Part shown: in pieces, positions 8,497 to 16,686 of the stretch
How positions within the stretch are numbered: position 1 is the stretch's first letter
Layout of the letters: each line of letters opens with the position of its first letter
DNA from: DASQPR01 sp035713725
Lineage (GTDB): Bacteria > Actinomycetota > Actinomycetes > Mycobacteriales > Micromonosporaceae
DNA length: 64,000 bases
Assembly: GCA_035713725.1 (NCBI GenBank)
Contig: DASTMZ010000008.1
Coordinates: forward strand, 1 to 64,000
Direction: 5' to 3'
Position numbers and translations under genes: made by a program
Notes under the pieces: model-generated
Told to the model about the DNA's origin: nothing
Database searches by the model: none
The model's input: the letters and a program-made list of their open reading frames with translations, nothing else

Positions 8497-9663
8497 CTAG
8501 CCCGCCACCTTGGCGGCCACCTGGGACAGCGGCTCGGCGAGCGCGTCGACCTTCTGCGTCAGCACCCGACGCTGTGCTTCGGTCACCGTCGAATAGTCGA
8601 CGTAACCGGATCCGGCGTAGTCACCGCGATACGCGGTCAAGGCATCCTCGACGTCCGCGAAGCGCTGCGTGACCGTCGTGTACAGCTGCGGATCCACCGT
8701 CTGCAGCGCCGGTCCGAGCAGCATGAACGCCTGCTTCGCACCGTCCACATTGGCCTCGAAGTCGGACAGGTCGGTGTGCGAGTAGCGGTCTTCTTCACCG
8801 GTGATCTTGCTGGACGCCACCTCGTTGAGGAGCTCGGTGGCGCCGTTGGCCAGTTGCGCCGGCTGATATTTCGCGGTCTTCACGAGCGCGACGAGCTTGG
8901 CCACATCGGCGTCGAGTTGGTTCGCGACCGGGGTCATGCCGTCCAGCGACTTGTCCTGCCACAGTGCCTTCTCGATGCGGTGGAAACCGGTCCAGGCGTT
9001 CGGATCCTCGACGTCGCCGGCCCGCGCGTCGATGTCCGGGTCGAGGTCGCCGAAGCTCTCCGCCACTGGCTCGATGCGCTCGTAGTAGGACCGAGCCGGT
9101 GCGTAGAGCCGTTGCGCGGCCGCGATATCGCCGCCCCGGACGGCGTCGGTGAACGCCGTCGTAGCCGGCCCGAGCTTGTCGGCCTGGGCGAGCACGTACG
9201 TCTGGTATCCGGCGACCGCGGCGTTCAGCTTCGCGGCCACGGCCGGATCGGCGGCGGCTTGCGCCGTGCCACCGGTGACGTGGAGCGGGAAGCTGTCGGT
9301 GGTCGCGCCCTCGCACTCGATCGTGTAGTCGCCCGCCTCGACCTTGAGCGAGAACGTCCCGGACAGCCCGGGCGTCAGGTTCTCCTTCTCACCGAGAATG
9401 GTGCCGCCGCGCTTCAGCTCGGCCTCGGACACCTTGTCGCCGGTCGTGTTCTTCACGGTGAACGTCACCGGACCGGCCGGCATGCTGGCCGGCGACGGCG
9501 CGCAGCCGTCGTTGGTGAGCGTGATGGTCACTTGCGTCGCGCCCGCGCTCGGGGAGCCGTTGGAACCGCTGCTGCACGCGCTGGCGCCGGCCGCGACGGC
9601 AACCAGGCCAGCTATCAGACCAGCGGCGCCGGCGACTCGTCGTGACCAACGGTTGAGATGCAT
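8497..9663 (-). CDS. efeO: EfeO iron-binding lipoprotein (cupredoxin plus imelysin/M75 domains)
   Basis: Extracytoplasmic iron-binding component that delivers iron to the EfeU permease. The 388 residues start with a signal peptide ending in a lipobox-like ASAC at about 28-31. A cupredoxin domain follows (about 43-125, with TNDGCAPSPASMPAGPVTF), then the imelysin-like M75 domain. The M75 domain carries the metal-ligand motif HRIE in WTGFHRIEKALW. The ATG start is preceded by AGGAG at suitable spacing. It lies between efeU (upstream, 157 bp, with a tandem repeat in the gap) and efeB (0 bp). Expression is probably governed by the iron boxes upstream of efeU. Confidence 0.95.
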   Translation of the reverse strand: MHLNRWSRRVAGAAGLIAGLVAVAAGASACSSGSNGSPSAGATQVTITLTNDGCAPSPASMPAGPVTFTVKNTTGDKVSEAELKRGGTILGEKENLTPGLSGTFSLKVEAGDYTIECEGATTDSFPLHVTGGTAQAAADPAVAAKLNAAVAGYQTYVLAQADKLGPATTAFTDAVRGGDIAAAQRLYAPARSYYERIEPVAESFGDLDPDIDARAGDVEDPNAWTGFHRIEKALWQDKSLDGMTPVANQLDADVAKLVALVKTAKYQPAQLANGATELLNEVASSKITGEEDRYSHTDLSDFEANVDGAKQAFMLLGPALQTVDPQLYTTVTQRFADVEDALTAYRGDYAGSGYVDYSTVTEAQRRVLTQKVDALAEPLSQVAAKVAG

Positions 9664-9760
9664 GGTGTGGCACTCCTTCGACAGATCGGGCCGGGTGGAC
9701 GCGGGGCACGCCGAGGTAGCGCCCGCGGTGCCGCGCCGGCCGGTCGGCCGTCGCTGACTT

Positions 9761-9820
9761 CGTGGGTACGGGTTTTCGTGGGTACGGGTTGAGGTGGGTA
9801 CGGGTTGAGGTGGGTACCGG
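9761..9820. repeat. Four tandem 16-bp repeats in the efeU-efeO gap
   Basis: Four head-to-tail copies of a unit close to CGTGGGTACGGGTTGA run up to the base before the efeU stop codon. The third position differs between copies, but GTGGGTACGGGTT is almost invariant. The period is not a multiple of three, in keeping with its intergenic position. Confidence 0.85.
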
Positions 9821-10720
9821 CTATGTGCCTGGGGCCTGGTGAGCGGGCGTGGAATCGCGCTGCTGATCGGCGGCTGTCGCGTTGGCGGCGGGCGCGCTCG
9901 CAGGAGCTGGTGGCGTCGGACGGCGCCGGGGCAACGCGACGAGCAACACCATCGGCACGGCGTAGAGCACCCAGGCGATCATCTCGATCACGGTCGGATG
10001 CGCGGACAGGCCGAGCACGCCGGTGAGCAGCGAGGCCTGTACGGTGCCCGGCGCGACGAGCCAGCTCAGGTCCAGCGGGCTCGCCTGACCGATGTTCAGC
10101 CAGCCGGCCTCGTGTGCGGTGTGCAGGACGGTCATGGTGAGTCCGGCCGCGACGATCACCAGCACGATCCCGGTGATCTTGAAGAACCGTGCGAGGTTGA
10201 GGCGTACGCCGCCGCGATAGATGCCGTATCCGATGACGACCGCGACGGCGATGCCCAGCAGCGCGCCGGTGGCCGCGGCCGCCGTGTTCGAGGTGCCGTC
10301 CAAAACGGACACCAGGAATACCGAGGTCTCGAAACCCTCTCGGAGCACCGCGAGGAACGCCATGGCCACCAGAGCAACGGCAGAGCCTTGTGCGAGCGCG
10401 TTGGCCGCGGCGCCCTCCAACTCCTTCTTCATGGTCCGTGCGTGGCGGTTCATCCAGACGATCATCGTGGTCACCATGGCGACGGCGAGTGCGCCGATGA
10501 CCGTCTCGAGGCCCTCCTGCGCCTGCTGCGGCAGATCCTCGGAGAGCCGGACCAACGTGATGCCGACGGCAACGCACACCGCGATCGCGGCGAGGACACC
10601 GATCCACGTCGCGCGTAGCGCGTCGCGCCGCCCGTTGCGCGCCAGGAAGGAGGCGATGATGCCGACGATCAGGCTGGCTTCGAGACCCTCGCGCAGGCCG
10701 ATCACGAGCGTGGGTATCAC
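9821..10720 (-). CDS. efeU: EfeU ferrous iron permease (FTR1 family)
   Basis: Polytopic membrane permease that imports iron delivered by EfeO. It has 299 residues and about seven hydrophobic helices, with the FTR1-type REGLE motif in GLREGLEASLIVG near the N-terminus and a second copy, REGFETSVFLV, mid-protein. These acidic residues form the iron path in the family. The frame extends upstream to 10813, but GTG at 10720 (VIPTLVIGLREGLEA) has an AGGAG site five bases before it and begins where the family begins. First gene of efeUOB. Two iron boxes lie 68-115 bp upstream, so repression by iron-loaded IdeR/DtxR is likely. Confidence 0.94.
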   Translation of the reverse strand: MIPTLVIGLREGLEASLIVGIIASFLARNGRRDALRATWIGVLAAIAVCVAVGITLVRLSEDLPQQAQEGLETVIGALAVAMVTTMIVWMNRHARTMKKELEGAAANALAQGSAVALVAMAFLAVLREGFETSVFLVSVLDGTSNTAAAATGALLGIAVAVVIGYGIYRGGVRLNLARFFKITGIVLVIVAAGLTMTVLHTAHEAGWLNIGQASPLDLSWLVAPGTVQASLLTGVLGLSAHPTVIEMIAWVLYAVPMVLLVALPRRRPTPPAPASAPAANATAADQQRDSTPAHQAPGT

Positions 10721-10787
10721 GCGGGCTCCTTTCTCGTCGGTGCGTTTGGCCGTCGGTGCATTTGTTCGTCGAAGACGCGCTCGAAAG

Positions 10788-10806
10788 TCCGGTAAGGCTA
10801 ACCTAA
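10788..10806. promoter_or_regulatory. IdeR/DtxR-type iron box 1
   Basis: The plus-strand sequence TCCGGTAAGGCTAACCTAA matches the consensus TTAGGTTAGGCTAACCTAA at 16 of 19 positions. It lies 68 bp upstream of the efeU start, in the promoter region expected for iron-dependent repression. Confidence 0.85.
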
Positions 10807-10816
10807 GACTCACGGC

Positions 10817-10835
10817 TTAGGCAAGGCGACCCTAA
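10817..10835. promoter_or_regulatory. IdeR/DtxR-type iron box 2
   Basis: TTAGGCAAGGCGACCCTAA matches the same consensus at 15 of 19 positions and is spaced ten bases from box 1. Such pairs are common at strongly repressed iron-uptake promoters. It also lies downstream of the yidC-like gene (end at 10887), so it is placed to act on efeU only. Confidence 0.75.
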
Positions 10836-10886
10836 CTCACTGGATGTCGTACGTCTTCGTAACCCACAAACCGCGCGACGACGCAC

Positions 10887-11582
10887 TCAGGGCAGACCGC
10901 GGCGGAGCAGCGTGTTTTCGCCGAGCGACCAGGCCGTGGTCGTCACCAGGTAGACGCTGGCCGCAAGCGGCAGCACCGCGACGGACACGAGCAGGAAGTA
11001 CGGCGCGACTCGACTGACCGTGCCGAGCGCCCCTTCGGGTGTCGTGCCGTTGGTTCGCATCAGCATTGCCGTACGGCGTGCGTTCGCCCAGGCCAGCACG
11101 ATCAGAGCGACAACGATCGCACCGAACACGGCCAGCCCACCGGCCGCGCCGACCGAGGCGAAGGCACCGATCGAGGCGAAGAGGTGAGCGGTGAGCGGCA
11201 CGCCAAACGCGTGTGCCCGCGCGAGGTCGCCGTGGCTGGACGCGAAGACGCGGTAGAGCACGAATACAACCGGCGCCGGTACGAGCATCGGCAGCGCTCC
11301 GGCGTACGGGGAGATGCGTTCCGACCGGTAGAGCAGCTGGGTTTCCTCGACCAGCCGGCCCAGATTCGAGCCGTGGCGCTTGCGAAGTTCGGCGAGCCGG
11401 GGTGCCAGCCTCGCGCGAGCGCGCTCGCCACGGACCGCTGCCCGGGTGAGCGGATGCAGTGCAATGCGTACGACGACGGTGAGCAGCACGATCGCGGCGA
11501 CCGTGCCGCCGACCGGATGGAGCGTGGTAGCGAGAGTGGTAAGCGCGGTGGACATCAGCGCCACCGGATTGACGGAAAGCAT
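10887..11582 (-). CDS. YidC/Oxa1-family membrane protein insertase (short actinobacterial paralogue)
   Basis: Membrane insertase-like protein of 231 residues. It has a first hydrophobic segment, then LHPVGGTVAAIVLLTVVVRI, a charged cytoplasmic stretch (RAAVRGERARARLAPRLAEL) and further helices, which is the 60KD_IMP/YidC core layout. The arginine in the first core helix (VVVRIALHPL) is kept. It is shorter than the housekeeping YidC (usually over 300 residues) and lacks a basic C-terminal tail, so it is probably a second copy rather than the main one near rpmH. ATG 11582 with GAGGGG is preferred over the longer frame. A DUF6412 gene lies 304 bp upstream on the same strand, a pairing I recall from other actinomycetes. 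Confidence 0.82.
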   Translation of the reverse strand: MLSVNPVALMSTALTTLATTLHPVGGTVAAIVLLTVVVRIALHPLTRAAVRGERARARLAPRLAELRKRHGSNLGRLVEETQLLYRSERISPYAGALPMLVPAPVVFVLYRVFASSHGDLARAHAFGVPLTAHLFASIGAFASVGAAGGLAVFGAIVVALIVLAWANARRTAMLMRTNGTTPEGALGTVSRVAPYFLLVSVAVLPLAASVYLVTTTAWSLGENTLLRRGLP

Positions 11583-11886
11583 GGCGAGCCCCTCTGGCCT
11601 GGATGGATGCCAGGTCGGGTCGCGTCGGGTCGGACGGCTCAAGGGCGCTATGCGTACCGCGATCATGCGTACCACGATGTGGGCGCGCGGCCACGACCTG
11701 GGATGACAGGTGAGTGGCCAGGAGCAGCGGTCGGAGAGCCGGGGATCAGGCGTTACATCCGTGCTGAGCCATGGTGCCCGGAACGGATGACCCGTCGTCC
11801 CCGGAAGGGATTCGAGCCGATGTCGCTGAGGCGGCCATCACCAAGGCAGCGCCGGCAGACCAGGCCTCTCGCGGAACCGCGTGAGA
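11583..11886. other. Intergenic region between yidC-like and DUF6412 genes
   Basis: About 300 bp with no gene I can support. It contains a segment (11805-11822) that resembles a tRNA T-loop but has no pairing stem. It probably holds the promoter of the yidC-like gene. Confidence 0.4.
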
Positions 11887-12183
11887 TCAGTCGGCCGAGG
11901 GGAAGCGCCCGGGTGCCCGTGGCCGGGCGTGTCCCGGCGCGTCCGGGTCGCTGTGGCGGAGCGTGCCGCGCCCGACGGGGCCACGGCGTGGGTCGGTGAC
12001 CCGGATCCGGACCGGCACGCGTGCGTCGCCTGCGTGGCGTCGCACCGCGACGGCGATGGCCAGCACGAGCGCCGCGACCGCGGCGCTGGCAATTGCACCG
12101 GACGGCCCAGCGAGCGCGGCCGCTGCCCAGACCACGGCCAACCCGACGAGCGCCGCCTTGAGATAGGCGTTGGTGGCCGACAT
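11887..12183 (-). CDS. DUF6412 small membrane protein
   Basis: A 98-residue protein with two adjacent hydrophobic helices (about 8-25 and 30-48) and a basic, Pro-rich tail. The tail motif, DPDAPGHARPRAPG, is what identifies the DUF6412 family in actinomycetes. Function is unknown. It is encoded upstream of the YidC-like insertase on the same strand, so a role in membrane protein insertion, or being a substrate of it, is conceivable but unsupported. Confidence 0.7.
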   Translation of the reverse strand: MSATNAYLKAALVGLAVVWAAAALAGPSGAIASAAVAALVLAIAVAVRRHAGDARVPVRIRVTDPRRGPVGRGTLRHSDPDAPGHARPRAPGRFPSAD

Positions 12184-12350
12184 GCCACCAGCCTAGTCCT
12201 TGTCGACCACCACCGCCCACGACGACCGAACAACGGGCCCGACCAGGACGCATACGCCGTGGCCTCGACATGATGTCGCGAACCACGGCAAGGAGTGTCC
12301 GAATCGGTGCGGGGTGTCACCGATCGACGGATACCGCGTAGGCTCACGCG

Positions 12351-12932
12351 ATGCACCGTGAATCGTTCTCGGCTCCGGGCCACCCAACGAACCAGTCGGC
12401 GCACATGGCCGATCGGCCGATCTATCAGGCGAGCGGATATCGGTCTAGCGATCGCTCCAGGGACGAATCGACGCAGCCCATGGACTCTCAGTCGGGCGGG
12501 GAACGCCGCCGCGACATGCCCGGCGACGGTGTGGTCGACGTCCCGATCGAGGCGACCGAGACGATGCCCCACGTGCCGACTCAGTCCGAGACCGCGGGCG
12601 GCGCGGCCGGCGGCGCGGTCTCCCTGCCGTACGGCATGGCGCTCCTGGTGGTCAGCCATGGCCCGAACATCGGTGCACGCTTCCTGCTCGACCGGGATCT
12701 GATCGTCGCCGGCCGCCACCCGGATTCGGACATCTTCCTGGACGACGTCACGGTGTCGCGGTCGCACGCGGAGTTCCGGCGCCTCGATGATCGGTTCGTG
12801 CTGGCCGATACGGGCAGCCTCAACGGCACGTACGTGAATCGGGAGCGAGTGCCGCAGGCCGAGCTGCGAAACGGCGACGAGATCCAGATCGGGAAGTTCC
12901 GGCTCACGTTCATCGAGTCCCAGCCGGGCTGA
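12351..12932 (+). CDS. FHA-domain protein, GarA/OdhI-like
   Basis: A phosphothreonine-binding signalling protein of 193 residues. The first 95 residues are polar, low in predicted structure, and end in an acidic, Thr-containing segment (VDVPIEATETMPHVPTQ). The FHA domain occupies about 98-190 and has the canonical motif residues in GRHPDSDI, SRSHAEF and GSLNGTYVNRE. GarA and OdhI have the same plan: a Thr-containing N-terminal motif phosphorylated by PknB-type kinases, which folds onto the FHA domain and controls 2-oxoglutarate metabolism. The exact ETTS motif is not present here (ETM instead), so orthology is uncertain. Start codon choice among several in-frame ATGs (12351, 12405, 12480) is not settled. 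Confidence 0.85.
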   Translation: MHRESFSAPGHPTNQSAHMADRPIYQASGYRSSDRSRDESTQPMDSQSGGERRRDMPGDGVVDVPIEATETMPHVPTQSETAGGAAGGAVSLPYGMALLVVSHGPNIGARFLLDRDLIVAGRHPDSDIFLDDVTVSRSHAEFRRLDDRFVLADTGSLNGTYVNRERVPQAELRNGDEIQIGKFRLTFIESQPG

Positions 12933-13316
12933 CCGTTCGGCGAGCCACCCGCCACCCGAGCCATCGGGACTTGTCTTTGCCGAGCTCGCCAAGGCTGAGC
13001 CGGCACTCAGTAAGCCGGCCGACCAGGCGCGCGGTTGCCCAGGTCGCCCGGTCGCCGTGGCCAGCCACTTGGTCCGAGAATCTTGCCTGCTCAGCCGGAC
13101 GAACGGCGAATACGGTCCAATTCACCGCGCGTCGCCACGTCCCACAACGTAACGGTTAGGTGAACCAGCCACATATGCACTTACGGTGGTGTAAAGGCGT
13201 GGGATAACGTCCCACGTCATCAAGACCAGTGTCACTGATCCGGCACTCGACGGCGCGTGCGGACCTGCCGCTCGCGGCCTCGGGATCTGGTTCATCTAAC
13301 AGGAGGGGTCGGAGCC
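12933..13316. other. liv operon promoter region
   Basis: About 380 bp before the substrate-binding protein gene with no credible gene. The segment from 13140 to 13240 is the A/T-richest part. It contains the inverted repeat at 13198-13216 and a second copy of its half site (ACGTCCCAC, about 13136-13144). Confidence 0.5.
13198..13216. promoter_or_regulatory. Inverted repeat, candidate operator of the liv operon
   Basis: CGTGGGATAACGTCCCACG is a perfect 7-bp inverted repeat with a 5-bp spacer, 100 bp before the livJ-type start codon. The regulator is unknown. Confidence 0.5.
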
Positions 13317-14507
13317 TTGAGGCAGGGACTCGTACGGTTGGTCGGCGGTGCCGCCATGCTGGCGCTCATCGGCGGCGCGGCCGCGTGCAACAGCACCAAC
13401 AACAATTCCGCGGGTGGCGGTAGCACCAGCAACAGCAAGTGTGGCTATGAGATCGCGTTCTTTGGCGCGTTGACCGGCTCCGCGGCGAACCTGGGCGTCA
13501 ACATCGAGCAGGGTGCAGAGCTTGCCGTTGATCAGTACAACGACAAGAACGGCGCGAACTGCATCACGATGAAGAAGTTCGACTCACAGGGCGACCCGGC
13601 GGTCGCGCCTGGCGTGGCGCGGCAGCTCATCCAGGACAAGAAGATCATCGGCATCGTCGGCCCGGCGTTCTCCGGTGAGTCGATCGCGGCGAACCCGATC
13701 TTCGACCAGGCGGGCATCCCGCTGATCACGCCGTCCGCGACGAACCCGGTGCTGGCCAGCGGTGGCAAGGCCGGCGGCACGCCGTGGAAGGTGTTCCACC
13801 GCGCGGTCGCCAACGACGACGCGCAAGGCCCGGCGGCCGGCCTTTACATCAAGGAGATCCTTAAGCCGACGAAGGTGTTCGTCATCGACGACCAGTCCGC
13901 CTACGGTGCGGGCCTCGCCGACGCTGTCAAGCAGACGCTCGGCTCGCTCGTGGTCAACACCGACAAGGTCGCCGCGGACGGCAAGCAGACCGACTTCTCG
14001 TCCAGCGTGACGAAGGTCGTGTCCAGTGGCGCGACAGTGCTGTTCTATGGCGGCTACTACCAGAACGCCGGTCTGCTGCGTAAGCAGCTCACCGCGGCGG
14101 GCTGGAAGGGCACGCTGGTGGCCGGCGACGGCGTCAACGACCCGGGCTACATCAAGGCGGCCGGCAACGCAGCGGCCCAGGGCACGGTCCTGACCTGCCC
14201 GTGTGCTCCGGCGTCGCAGGCGAGCGGCACGTTCGACCAGGACTACAAGGCGAAGTGGAACGTCGACGCCGGCACGTACTCCGACGTGGCGTACGACGCG
14301 ACGAACATCTTCTTGCAGGGCATCACGGCCGGTAACACCACCACCGCCAAGATGAACACCTACCTGTCGACTGTCGACTACAAGGGCGTGGCGAACGAGT
14401 ACAAGTTCCAGACCGACGGCGACCTGGACACCAGCCTGATCAAGGTCTGGGCGTTCAAGGTCGACAACGGCCAGGTCGTTCCTGACCAGGCCGCTCCGAC
14501 GAGCTGA
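13317..14507 (+). CDS. livJ: Branched-chain amino acid ABC transporter substrate-binding lipoprotein
   Basis: Periplasmic-binding-protein type I receptor, anchored by lipid outside the membrane, that hands a branched-chain amino acid or related compound to LivHM. It has 396 residues. A signal peptide with lipobox GAAAC ends near residue 24, followed by an Asn/Ser/Gly-rich tether. The binding fold begins CGYEIAFFGALTGSAANLG and includes GPAFSGES and the Cys pair CPCAP. TTG 13317 is chosen because AGGAGGGG lies just upstream and the signal peptide starts there. First gene of livJHMGF. A strong hairpin follows before livH and probably lowers downstream expression relative to the receptor. Confidence 0.92.
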   Translation: MRQGLVRLVGGAAMLALIGGAAACNSTNNNSAGGGSTSNSKCGYEIAFFGALTGSAANLGVNIEQGAELAVDQYNDKNGANCITMKKFDSQGDPAVAPGVARQLIQDKKIIGIVGPAFSGESIAANPIFDQAGIPLITPSATNPVLASGGKAGGTPWKVFHRAVANDDAQGPAAGLYIKEILKPTKVFVIDDQSAYGAGLADAVKQTLGSLVVNTDKVAADGKQTDFSSSVTKVVSSGATVLFYGGYYQNAGLLRKQLTAAGWKGTLVAGDGVNDPGYIKAAGNAAAQGTVLTCPCAPASQASGTFDQDYKAKWNVDAGTYSDVAYDATNIFLQGITAGNTTTAKMNTYLSTVDYKGVANEYKFQTDGDLDTSLIKVWAFKVDNGQVVPDQAAPTS

Positions 14508-14554
14508 CCGGACGATCTCTTTCGGGGACGCGCACTCGTCAGTAACTTCCTAGA

Positions 14555-14591
14555 CCGGTGCGGCCGGGGGCTTAGCCTCCGGCCGCACCGG
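14555..14591 (+). terminator. Strong hairpin between livJ and livH (attenuator or processing site)
   Basis: A perfect 13-bp inverted repeat (CCGGTGCGGCCGG at 14555-14567, complement at 14579-14591) with an 11-base loop that can form a further GGC/GCC pair. No T run follows. Its place after the receptor gene suggests partial termination or 3' protection of livJ mRNA. Confidence 0.75.
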
Positions 14592-14614
14592 CGCAGTCGG
14601 CCATCGGAGCCCAT

Positions 14615-15580
14615 GTGGACTTTCACGCTCTCTTCAGCGACTTCGGCACCGAGACCACGACCGGGCTCGCGACGGGCGCGGTCTTCGCGTTGTTCGCGCT
14701 CGGTTACACGCTCGTCTACGGCGTGTTGCGGCTCATCAACTTCGCGCACTCCGAAGTCTTCATGCTCGGCACGTTCGCGGCGATCAGCATCTGGGGCGTG
14801 CTCGGATACACCGAGAACAGCGCCGCGCCAGGTGTCGGCATGCTCATCGTGCTGCTGGTGGCCGCGTTGGTCGCGGCGATGCTCGCGTCCGGCACCACCG
14901 CGGTCCTGCTGGAATTGGTCGCCTACCGGCCGCTGCGACGTCGCAACGCACCGCCGCTCGCGTTCCTGATCACCGCGATCGGCATGTCGACGATCCTGCA
15001 GGAGGCGGTCGGCGTCGGCGTTGGGCGCTACAGCACACACCGGAACCCGGTCGGCGCGCCGGTGCTCATCAAGCCCGCCGTGGTGCTTTCGTTCGGCAAT
15101 ACGAAGATCTACTCGTACCAGGTGCTGCTGGTCGTGACGGCGCTCGTGATGATGTACGCGCTGGACCGCTTCATCAACACCACGCGGCTCGGCCGCGGCG
15201 TCCGCGCGGTCGCCCAGAACCCGGACGCGGCGGCGCTGATGGGCGTGAACAAGAACCGGGTGATCTCGCTTGTCTTCCTGCTCGGTGGCCTGATGGCCGG
15301 CATCGCCGCGGTGATGTACGTCATCAAGATCGGCAACACCAGCTACAACGCCGGCTTCCAACTCGGCATCGAAGCGTTCACCGCCGCCGTGCTCGGCGGC
15401 ATCGGCAATCTCCGCGGCGCTCTGCTCGGCGGATTCCTGCTGGGTGTGGTGGAAAACTACGGTGCCGCGCTGTTCGGCACGCAGTACCACGACGTTGTCG
15501 CGTTCGTCATCCTCGTGCTGATCCTGATGTTCCGGCCGACCGGCCTGCTCGGCGAGTCGTTGGGGAGGACGCGGGCATGA
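14615..15580 (+). CDS. livH: Branched-chain amino acid ABC transporter permease
   Basis: Membrane permease of the high-affinity branched-chain type, 321 residues with about eight helices. It opens with the LivH signature GLATGAVFALFALGYTLVYGVLRLINFAHSE split over the first helices (Asn-Phe-Ala-His motif), and has the permease loop AVAQNPDAAALMGVNKNRV, which contacts the ATPases. The GTG start at 14615 gives the family N-terminus. It overlaps livM by four bases (ATGA), so translation is coupled. Confidence 0.93.
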   Translation: MDFHALFSDFGTETTTGLATGAVFALFALGYTLVYGVLRLINFAHSEVFMLGTFAAISIWGVLGYTENSAAPGVGMLIVLLVAALVAAMLASGTTAVLLELVAYRPLRRRNAPPLAFLITAIGMSTILQEAVGVGVGRYSTHRNPVGAPVLIKPAVVLSFGNTKIYSYQVLLVVTALVMMYALDRFINTTRLGRGVRAVAQNPDAAALMGVNKNRVISLVFLLGGLMAGIAAVMYVIKIGNTSYNAGFQLGIEAFTAAVLGGIGNLRGALLGGFLLGVVENYGAALFGTQYHDVVAFVILVLILMFRPTGLLGESLGRTRA

Positions 15581-16686
15581 GGGAGTTCTTCCAGACCATC
15601 GGGCGGTCGTTCAGCCATGCTCGCGACTGGTACCACGCCCAGCCGTGGTGGGGTCGGCTGATCATCCTCGGACTAGTTTTCGTCGGCGCGGTGTTCCTGC
15701 CGTATCTCGGCAGCGTGCCCGGCATCGGCCCACAGATCATCACGCAGGGCACGGACTGGTATACCGCGCTGTTCCATATGTCCTATTACGTGCTACTCGC
15801 GCTCGGACTCAACGTCGTGGTCGGCTACGCCGGGTTGCTCGACCTCGGGTACGTCGGCTTCTTCGCCGTCGGTACGTACGCGATCGCGCTGCTCACCTCG
15901 CCGGACAGCGATCTCAACACGAACTGGCGGTGGCTTGCCGCGCTGCCGGTCGCGATCATGGCATCGGTGGTCAGCGGCGTGCTGTTCGGTTGGCCAACGC
16001 TCCGACTGCGCGGTGACTACCTAGCCATCGTGACGCTCGGCTTCGCGGAGATCATCCGTACCTTCGCGGATAGCACCACGCTGCTGCGCGGCGACCGGGG
16101 TTTTTCGTCCGTACCGCACCCGCCGGGTACGAAGGGCAACGGGAAGCCGCTGTTCGGCGACATCGACGCTCGCCCGTACTACTGGCTGGGGCTTGCCGTC
16201 ATCGTGCTCGTCATCTTGGCGATCCGTAACCTCGACCGCAGCCGGGTCGGCCGCTCGTGGCTCGCGATCCGCGAGGACGAAGAGGCCGCCGAGATCATGG
16301 GCGTACGGACGGTGAAGTTCAAGCTGTGGGCGTTCGCGATCGGCGCGTTCGTCGGCGGCCTCGCCGGAGCGCTGTTCGCTGGCGAGAACGGCTTCGTCAA
16401 CTCGTCGACATTCGTGCTGCAGTTCTCGATCCTGATCCTGGCGGCGGTCGTGATGGGTGGCGCCGGCAACATCCCCGGCGCAATCCTCGGCGGCATCCTG
16501 ATCTCCTACATCCCGGACCGCCTGACCGGCATCAGTGTGTTCGGGATCGACGCCGCGCAGTACAAGTTCTTGCTGTTCGGCATACTGATTGTGGTGATCA
16601 TGATCTTCCGGCCGCAGGGCCTCATCCCGAGTCGCCGGCGCGCGGCCGAACTCCGCGACCGCGAGAAGGAGGCGGCGCCACAATGA
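15577..16686 (+). CDS. livM: Branched-chain amino acid ABC transporter permease
   Basis: Second permease of the transporter, 369 residues. A polar N-terminal stretch of about 25 residues precedes roughly ten hydrophobic segments. The family segments LGLNVVVGYAGLLDLGYVGF and GPTLRLRGDYLA-like WPTLRLRGDYLAIVTLGFAEI are clear, as is the ATPase-contact loop AIREDEEAAEIMGVRTVKFK. It overlaps livH and livG by four bases each. The basic tail (SRRRAAELRDREKEA) is cytoplasmic. Confidence 0.93.
   Translation: MREFFQTIGRSFSHARDWYHAQPWWGRLIILGLVFVGAVFLPYLGSVPGIGPQIITQGTDWYTALFHMSYYVLLALGLNVVVGYAGLLDLGYVGFFAVGTYAIALLTSPDSDLNTNWRWLAALPVAIMASVVSGVLFGWPTLRLRGDYLAIVTLGFAEIIRTFADSTTLLRGDRGFSSVPHPPGTKGNGKPLFGDIDARPYYWLGLAVIVLVILAIRNLDRSRVGRSWLAIREDEEAAEIMGVRTVKFKLWAFAIGAFVGGLAGALFAGENGFVNSSTFVLQFSILILAAVVMGGAGNIPGAILGGILISYIPDRLTGISVFGIDAAQYKFLLFGILIVVIMIFRPQGLIPSRRRAAELRDREKEAAPQ

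Noticed and set aside
11800..11830. Sequence GGGATTCGAGCC resembling the complement of a tRNA T-loop
   Set aside because: The flanking bases cannot form a five-base T stem, the T-loop would begin with C, and no anticodon or acceptor arm can be folded around it.
13149..13164. GTAAC-N6-GTGAA resembling a GlnR box before the liv operon
   Set aside because: Only one and a half sites match and the second half deviates from GTNAC/GAAAC; too weak without an alignment.
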